Shown here in pieces: positions 31,330-35,847 of a stretch of 35,847 bases of DNA (the first letter of the stretch is position 1; each line of letters begins with the position of its first letter). This stretch comes from Porogramme epimiltina (taxonomy: Eukaryota > Basidiomycota > Agaricomycetes > Polyporales > Polyporaceae), in the NCBI GenBank assembly GCA_900155495.1, contig FTLJ01000309.1:1-35847 (forward strand), in the 5' to 3' direction. A model generated the notes under the pieces. That model ran no database searches. It had not been told where the DNA came from and was given only the letters and a program-made list of their open reading frames with translations. Position numbers and translations under genes: made by a program.

Positions 31330-31909
31330 CTACGTCCCGTCTTCTATACCCTTCCCCTCGGCCGCGCCGTCTCCGCCGCGTGTCTCCCTCCCAGTATCTT
31401 TCGGGAGCTTCCTCAACCCCACTGCGCCGACCGCCACCTCTCCAACCGCCTCGTCTTTCAGCGGCGCCGAAAGGCGACGCCGTCCGAGTGATGGACCCCC
31501 GGGCTGGCAGCACCGCGCGTCCACCGAGATGCCCATCTTCAGCCTGGACGACTCGTGTGGGCCGGCTGGGACGTGCTGACCAATGTGGTCGATGGGAACG
31601 GGGGGCCTCCGAAGCTGAGGTGCGTGCGCGCCCCATCTGCGGCCCCCGAGGAATCTCCTGTTGCCCACTGGCTCGCCCGTTCCCGCCCGCGCGTTCTCGT
31701 GCGCTCCCAGGTCCGTTCTCATGCTCGGATACCCGACCGGCCTCCAGCTGTGGGACTGCTCGAACCTGGGCTCCGTCTCTGAGCTGCTCAACCTGGCCGG
31801 CCTCGGGTGGGGCGCTGTTGAGTTCTCGGGGGTCCTGCCGGACCCACCCAACGGCGCGGAGGACATGTACCGGCAGAAGCGGCCGATGGTTGGCTTTTCG
31901 TGAGCATTC
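31330..31909 (+). pseudogene. BCAS3-like WD40 protein, 5' part, broken by an LTR element
   Basis: The C-terminal piece of this fragment reads LMLGYPTGLQLWDCSNL, SVSELLNL, FSGVLPDPP and RQKRPMVGF, matching the first WD40 blades of fungal BCAS3-type proteins (beta-propeller, phosphoinositide-linked, implicated in autophagy and cytoskeleton). A GT-AG intron 31620-31710 (91 bp) joins GNGGPPKLR to SVLMLGY in frame. The exon before it reads WAGWDVLTNVVD, but the preceding linker (NYVPSSIPFPSAAPSPP, SFGSFLNPT, ending FSLDDS) is in another frame, so one base is missing or extra near 31553. After GF a donor-like gtgagc occurs at 31900, and ten bases later a retrotransposon LTR begins; no continuation of the gene is found in this window. 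Confidence 0.55.
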
Positions 31910-32450
31910 TGTTACGCCTCGCAGCTGGAGCGCCTAGTACTGGGCGGTACTGGTCGAGCGTTGAGTAGCGTTCGGCTAAGTCGATGAGTTGATCTTCCTA
32001 AGACTGCAAAGAGCGCTTAGACGGGCGCTTGAGTTCGTATTAAACTGACGTTGGGTGCGTTCGAGCACACAAGTCGAGCAGTGAGGTTTCTAGGATAAAG
32101 TAGCGGGGTACCGACCCCGGGGCGTGTATACAAGAGACCGAAAACTAGGGAGCTCCTACGAGGGAGTCGTCCCTTATATACATGTACAACCATTCAGGCA
32201 CTATACTATGAGTGTCCCAATATGGTAAGTCTGCTACGAAGCTACACTGCTGCGGACTGCAGACTGCGGACTGCGAAGTGTAGCAAGGAATAGTGTACAA
32301 GGATGCGACTACTGCGTACTGCGGGCTGCGGGCTGCGGACTATGGACTGCGGACTGCGCACGACGAAGACATGGAAGCCCTGAGGAGAGCGAGTGTAAGT
32401 CCGTAGTTTTGCTAAGTAAAATAAAAAGAAAATATACCGGTATCGTAACA
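31910..32450 (-). mobile_element. LTR of a Ty3-like retrotransposon (3' LTR, element on minus strand)
   Basis: A 541-bp segment begins TGTTACGCC and ends TATCGTAACA on the plus strand, so both strands have the TG...CA ends and a 6-bp terminal inverted repeat TGTTAC/GTAACA. On the minus strand it is preceded by a purine tract (complement of 32451-32473), as expected for the primer of plus-strand synthesis. Inside, a TATATAAGGG box lies on the minus strand (about 32172-32185), and a degenerate CTGCGGA repeat occupies about 32250-32360. The partner LTR and target duplication are not visible because the sequence breaks at the N gap. Confidence 0.7.
32250..32360. repeat. Degenerate (actgcgg) minisatellite inside the LTR
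   Basis: Many copies of ctgcggactgc and variants (actgcgggctgcggg, tatggactgcgg) occur in two clusters, about 32250-32276 and 32310-32360. Confidence 0.75.
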
Positions 32451-32473
32451 CCACCCCCCCTAAGCCCCCCTAG
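32451..32473 (-). other. Polypurine tract next to the LTR
   Basis: Plus-strand ccaccccccctaagcccccc reads as two G-runs separated by a cttag-like core on the minus strand and directly abuts the LTR start, the standard position of a retroelement polypurine tract. Confidence 0.65.
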
Positions 32474-32486
32474 GTCGTCCCGACCT

Positions 32487-32814
32487 TCACGATGCGTCGG
32501 TCTTCAGAGATGAGGCCCACCGTCCTCGATCGAGCACATACGGGGAGGGGATGTGTCCAGCCGAGAGGAAGTAGGCGGAGATGACGGTGTCGATGACCCA
32601 ACCCAGCGATTTCCCTGTGAACGTCTGGCGAATGATCTCCACCTCCTCGGGGGAGTAGCGGAACGCATCACGGTAGAGTTGGTTGTGTACTTCACCTTCA
32701 TCACGACTGATCACTGTGCACTGGTTAGGTGGTGGAGCGACCTTCGCGAGCGTTAGCGAGCGATGGGAGCGATTGATAGGGGGTTCTTGTAACTCTCCCC
32801 GGGTTAGCACTGGG
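32487..32814 (-). CDS. C-terminal remnant of the retroelement polyprotein (partial)
   Basis: An open frame of about 109 codons runs from the N gap to a stop at 32487, ending 13 bases before the polypurine tract. It includes DEGEVHNQLYRDAF, YSPEEVEIIRQTF and SLGWVIDTVISAYFLSAG. I do not recognise a defined domain (no chromodomain or integrase motif visible). The call rests on its position immediately upstream of the polypurine tract and LTR in the same orientation. The 5' side is lost in the gap. An independent host gene fragment is the alternative. Confidence 0.45.
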
Positions 32815-32818
32815 NNNN
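32815..32818. other. Assembly gap (NNNN)
   Basis: Four N bases separate retroelement DNA from a different repeat family, so order and distance across this point should not be trusted. Confidence 0.98.
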
Positions 32819-32862
32819 ACCTCAAATTGCCGATCTCAGGTTCATATATATATGTCCTCAGC
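32819..32862. repeat. 44-bp repeat, copy 1 (identical to 35687-35730)
   Basis: The segment acctcaaattgccgatctca through tcctcagc, with a tatatata core, recurs base for base at 35687-35730 in the same orientation. Confidence 0.9.
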
Positions 32863-33655
32863 ATCTGACGTCAGATGCCGATGGCACACAGATCGTCTGA
32901 TCTGTCCTCAACGAGTACGCCTATGGCTTTGCAAACTAGCTCAGTCCGTTCGTGTTGTCTGTGTGCACGCTGCCTGACAGAGTGCTAGCTTGTACGTGCT
33001 CTCCTCACTGCTCTGCTCACTGGCCCTCCCGACGTTGAGTGTGATGCTCTGAACGGCGCTCAAACGTATGGCATTTGAGGTAAACGTACTTTTTCCCCGT
33101 AGAGAAATGCGTGCTAAACGCTTTGCACCCAGAAGCATTCACTAGCCCTTGGTCGTTGTTGAGATGGACAGGACGTGCCGTGACACCCTGTGCGTCACCC
33201 TTGGAGAGGGACCTGGGCAGTCATGTGACGAAGTGCTAGCTGGCACTTCATCACGTGATTTGCATTGTATAAGTGAGTGGCCTGCGCGAGATTTTGTTGC
33301 AGCACCTTGAGTTCTTGCCCGAATATTTTGCGAGGAGATGCGTTGGAAAGCCACGATTTTTCTCGTCATTTTGGTACCTCACACGTGAGGGGAGATGGTG
33401 ATGTGAATTTCCCGATGTGGCAGGTGCAATGTTCTTTTCGCAGATCAATGTTGTTGTGGACGTGCCATTTCTTGACAGATTTGCACGAGATTGGGTGCAT
33501 TCTAGAGTGAATATTCTGGCCTTTCAAACTGTGCCTTGCACGACAGGTCAGAGCCAGGTCAGAGCATGTCGACTTGGCCTGTGCGGCCGAGGCGGAGTGC
33601 GCGAGTGAACACGGTCACTGTGACGGTGAGTTCTGAGGCCTTGTACGGATGCTTA
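32862..33655. repeat. ~800-bp direct repeat, copy 1
   Basis: It aligns along its length with 33671-34440. Shared landmarks in order: catctgacgtca palindrome, ctcaacga, gacagagtgctagcttgtacg, gtagagaaatgcgtgct, cacccagaagcattcactag, gttgttgagatggacagga, a large palindrome (33222-33257), gcctgcgcgagatt, a 42-bp identical block (33337-33378) and gttctgaggc. No protein-coding frame is conserved between the copies. Function unknown; subtelomeric or transposon-derived DNA are both possible. Confidence 0.85.
33222..33257. repeat. Palindrome in repeat copy 1
   Basis: The arms catgtgacgaagtgc and gcacttcatcacgtg (two mismatches) flank a 6-nt centre tagctg. Confidence 0.75.
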
Positions 33656-33670
33656 TATATATAAATCGAG

Positions 33671-34440
33671 CATCTGACGTCAAATGCCGATGGCACACAG
33701 ATTGTCCGATCTGTCCTCAACGAACATGCTTATGGCCTCACAAACTAGCTTAGTCCGTTTATATTCTCTGTGTGGACACTGCCCGACAGAGTGCTAGCTT
33801 GTACGTTCTCTCCTCATCGTTCTGCTTGCTGGCCGTCCCAACGTTGAGTGCTACCCTTTGAACGGTGCCCAAACGTAGAGCATTTGATGCAAACGTACTT
33901 TTCCCCCGTAGAGAAATGCGTGCTGAACGCTTTGCACCCAGAAGCATTCACTAGCCCTCAGCGGTTGTTGAGATGGACAGGATGGGCTGTGATAGCCTGT
34001 GGGTCACCCAGACCTGGCTGGTCATGTGATGAGACTCAAATTTGAGTCTCGTCACATGATTCGCACTGTATTTGTGAGTAGCCTGCGCGAGATTCTGTTG
34101 TAGCACCTTGAGTTCTTGTCTGAATATTCTGAGAGTGGATGCGTTGGAAAGCCACGATTTTTCTCGTCATTTTGGTACCCCAAACGTGATGGGAGACGGT
34201 GATGTAAATTTCCCGATGGGGCAAGTACGATGCTCTTGTCGCAGATCAATGTTGTCATAGCTCTGCCATTTCTTCATGGATTTGCATGAGACTGGGGGTG
34301 TTCTGGAGCGAATATTTTTGCCTTTCAAACTGTGGCTTGCACGAGACGTGAGGGCCAGGTTGGAGGATGCCGACTTGGCCTGTGTGGCTGAGGTGCGGTG
34401 CACGAGTGAACGCGGCGAGTTCTGAGGCTTTGTACGGGCA
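33671..34440. repeat. ~800-bp direct repeat, copy 2
   Basis: Begins 809 bp after copy 1. It is diverged mainly by transitions. Its 42-bp block at 34138-34179 is identical to that of copy 1. The palindrome at 34022-34059 occupies the place of the one in copy 1. Confidence 0.85.
34022..34059. repeat. 38-bp near-perfect palindrome in repeat copy 2
   Basis: The halves tcatgtgatgagactcaaa and tttgagtctcgtcacatga pair fully except one T/G position. There is no spacer at the centre. Confidence 0.8.
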
Positions 34441-34509
34441 CTGGTATGAGCTACTACTGGTTTCTGCTGCTTGCACGAGGTCCTTGAAGCTTGAAGGGCA
34501 CACAGCCAC

Positions 34510-34590
34510 TTGGGTTAGGGTGGTGCAGCTGAGCCAAAATTGCCCGATCTGGGTAGGTTAGGGGACCAAACGATCTGGTTAGGGTACATG
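34510..34590 (+). repeat. Scattered TTAGGG-like motifs
   Basis: Three telomere-like strings (gggttaggg, aggttagggg, ggttaggg) occur within 80 bp; further variants lie at about 34970-35000 and 35731. They are not a tandem array. Confidence 0.45.
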
Positions 34591-34599
34591 TGTGAGGGT

Positions 34600-35686
34600 G
34601 AGGGCCGGGGCGAGGGACTGGGCGAGGGCCGGGCTGTGTCACGTGACCGTGGGAATTAATAAATTAAAAAAAGAAACGAGACCTCCACTCGCGCGCCACT
34701 GCGCCTATCCAAACGATGTTTTTCCCGCGCCGAGCCTTTTTCACTTTGACCGCCGCACGTGCAGAAGTCGCCTGCACAATGTCTGGGGCTGAGTGTTGGC
34801 CGTGCACCTAGCCAAGTTGCTGCTGCTGTGTTCACAGACACCACCCACTTGCACGTGCATCAGATTCATATCAAAAATGTCAGACCGACTCGTACTGCAC
34901 ACCGTCACACCACCTCGGATGCTGCCCTCGTCCACAAGTTCGCTGGCGTGCGCTGTCCGTTAGAGGCTTAGGTATTAGCTGGTTAGGCTTAGTGCTTAGG
35001 GGTACTGTCCCTCGCCCGCACGTGTCTCGGTGCCTCGGTGCCTCGTTGCTCGGGGTGTACGTCTTGTCTCGGCTGCCTCGGCCCTTGGACACGTGTTCAT
35101 CCACCAGGTAGACATTGCTGTCACCCACTGTCATGACCAAGTTGCACGGTGGCCAGACAGGTGAGAGACCTTGCTGACCGACTTTGCCTGTGTGCTAAGC
35201 GTCGACTTTGACCGTGCAGGTAAGCCCCATAGTGACGTTCCCCTTGGCATTTGACGTCAAATGCCCGTTTTTATATCACACTCACCCACCGTCTTTGATC
35301 GTGTGGTCAGAGGTGAGCGTTGCTGTGAGCTGACCGAGTAGAAGATTGAGCATGCTCACACTCCCTTGGTGCTTGCACTGACTGTATGGGCAAGCTCCGT
35401 ATGAACGACCTTGGAATTTGACGTCAAATGCCGAGGTTATAATATATTTAATATATGTAGCCTAGTCTTTGGTCAACTGCCGGGCGAACGGCCTCGAGCC
35501 TTGGCATATCGTGCTTATATTGCCCGTGTCCAGGTGCACCACCATGACACAAGCCTGCAGACTTGACCGTACAGCCAGCGGTGAGGGTGAGGGTAAGTGT
35601 GCTGGTGAACGTTATTGCTTATTGACTTCAACCGGGCTTATTGCCCAATAAGTAAATTGGTGCGCCGGCTTATGTAACAAGATCTG
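34600..35686. other. No gene recognised; repeat-type DNA
   Basis: Frames are short and without motifs. It contains two further TGACGTCA-centred palindromes (35248-35263 and 35416-35429) and A/T-rich stretches (about 35440-35460). Confidence 0.5.
35248..35263. repeat. 16-bp perfect palindrome catttgacgtcaaatg
   Basis: The TGACGTCA core is the consensus for CREB/ATF-type bZIP factors. Related palindromes occur at 32862-32877, 33671-33686 and 35416-35429, always followed by gcc. Confidence 0.8.
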
Positions 35687-35847
35687 ACCTCAAATTGCCG
35701 ATCTCAGGTTCATATATATATGTCCTCAGCTTAGGTTAGGAAGTCGATCGAAGACGAGCCGCAGGCGAGTCGAAGATCGACCCGACGTGTGGAGATGGTG
35801 GGTAAAGCCGACTAGCTAAGAGCGGTGGGGTAGTACCCCTTACCGCA
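35687..35847. repeat. 44-bp repeat copy 2 and flanking GC-rich repeat
   Basis: Positions 35687-35730 duplicate 32819-32862. After it come ttaggttagg and a segment with gtcgatcgaagacgagccg and gagtcgaagatcgacc, which is partly self-complementary. The window ends inside this element. Confidence 0.6.

Noticed and set aside
30725..31636. 303-codon minus-strand open frame
   Set aside because: It is antisense to the BCAS3-like exons and is Arg/Gly/Ser-rich low complexity; the recognisable protein similarity is on the plus strand.
31900..31924. 25-bp intron gtgagc...gcag ending the BCAS3 fragment
   Set aside because: It is too short for an intron, and its second half is the first bases of the LTR; the donor probably belongs to a longer original intron.
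32041..32480. tRNA-like or rRNA-like feature in the GC-rich LTR repeat
   Set aside because: The ctgcgg runs are simple repeats, and the TG...CA ends with polypurine tract explain the segment better.
32819..35847. CRISPR-like array from recurring short motifs
   Set aside because: The repeats are not regularly spaced, there are no unique spacers of constant size, and the organism is a eukaryote.

Overview
This looks like nuclear DNA of a basidiomycete fungus, probably an Agaricomycete. Coding regions are GC-rich and broken by many introns of about 45-75 bp with GT/GC...AG borders. The recognisable families (paired F-box proteins, a DUF6533 membrane protein, a secreted GMC oxidoreductase, an SH3/TBC RabGAP, C2-type phosphatidylserine decarboxylase, a group III histidine kinase, Ty3-like LTR DNA) are typical of such genomes. 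There are no operons; genes lie on both strands with independent promoters.

Left third (1-11 kb): mostly decayed or non-coding. Two degraded copies of the 5' part of a Nik1-type (HAMP-repeat) histidine kinase lie in the same orientation about 6.3 kb apart (ca 300-1418 and 6610-7712). Between them is a multi-exon membrane-protein gene of the DUF6533 kind (3559-5363) with good splice signals. From 7.7 to 11.2 kb I find a short GC-rich tandem repeat, a C14 run and no gene I can defend.

Centre (11-26.4 kb): the well-preserved part. Two paralogous F-box genes are tail to tail (11259-13127 plus; 13704-15458 minus); the first carries an apparent 1-nt frameshift. A 13-exon secreted GMC flavin oxidoreductase (17336-19961) reads cleanly as 642 aa and needs a 6-nt microexon. 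Next, on the minus strand, 26235-20318, what looks like three separate reading frames joins by in-frame splicing into one 1702-aa protein: N-terminal SH3, a very long Ser/Pro-rich disordered middle with DPVGR repeats, and a C-terminal TBC (RabGAP) domain with unusual catalytic-finger residues. Its first intron is about ten times longer than the others and carries hairpin-forming repeats.

Right third (26.4-35.8 kb): decaying and repetitive. It holds a phosphatidylserine decarboxylase pseudogene whose catalytic core is deleted (ca 27.5-29.2 kb), an intact tRNA-Leu(AAG), and the 5' part of a BCAS3-like WD40 gene cut off by a retrotransposon LTR with the 3' end of the element (31910-32814). After a 4-N gap comes repeat-rich DNA: two diverged direct copies of about 800 bp, recurrent TGACGTCA-centred palindromes, large palindromes whose arms differ between the copies but still pair, and scattered TTAGGG-like motifs. 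The genes show no obvious shared pathway. The main themes are an intact core flanked by gene decay and repeats, and unusual splicing architecture (microexon, GC-AG intron, giant first intron).
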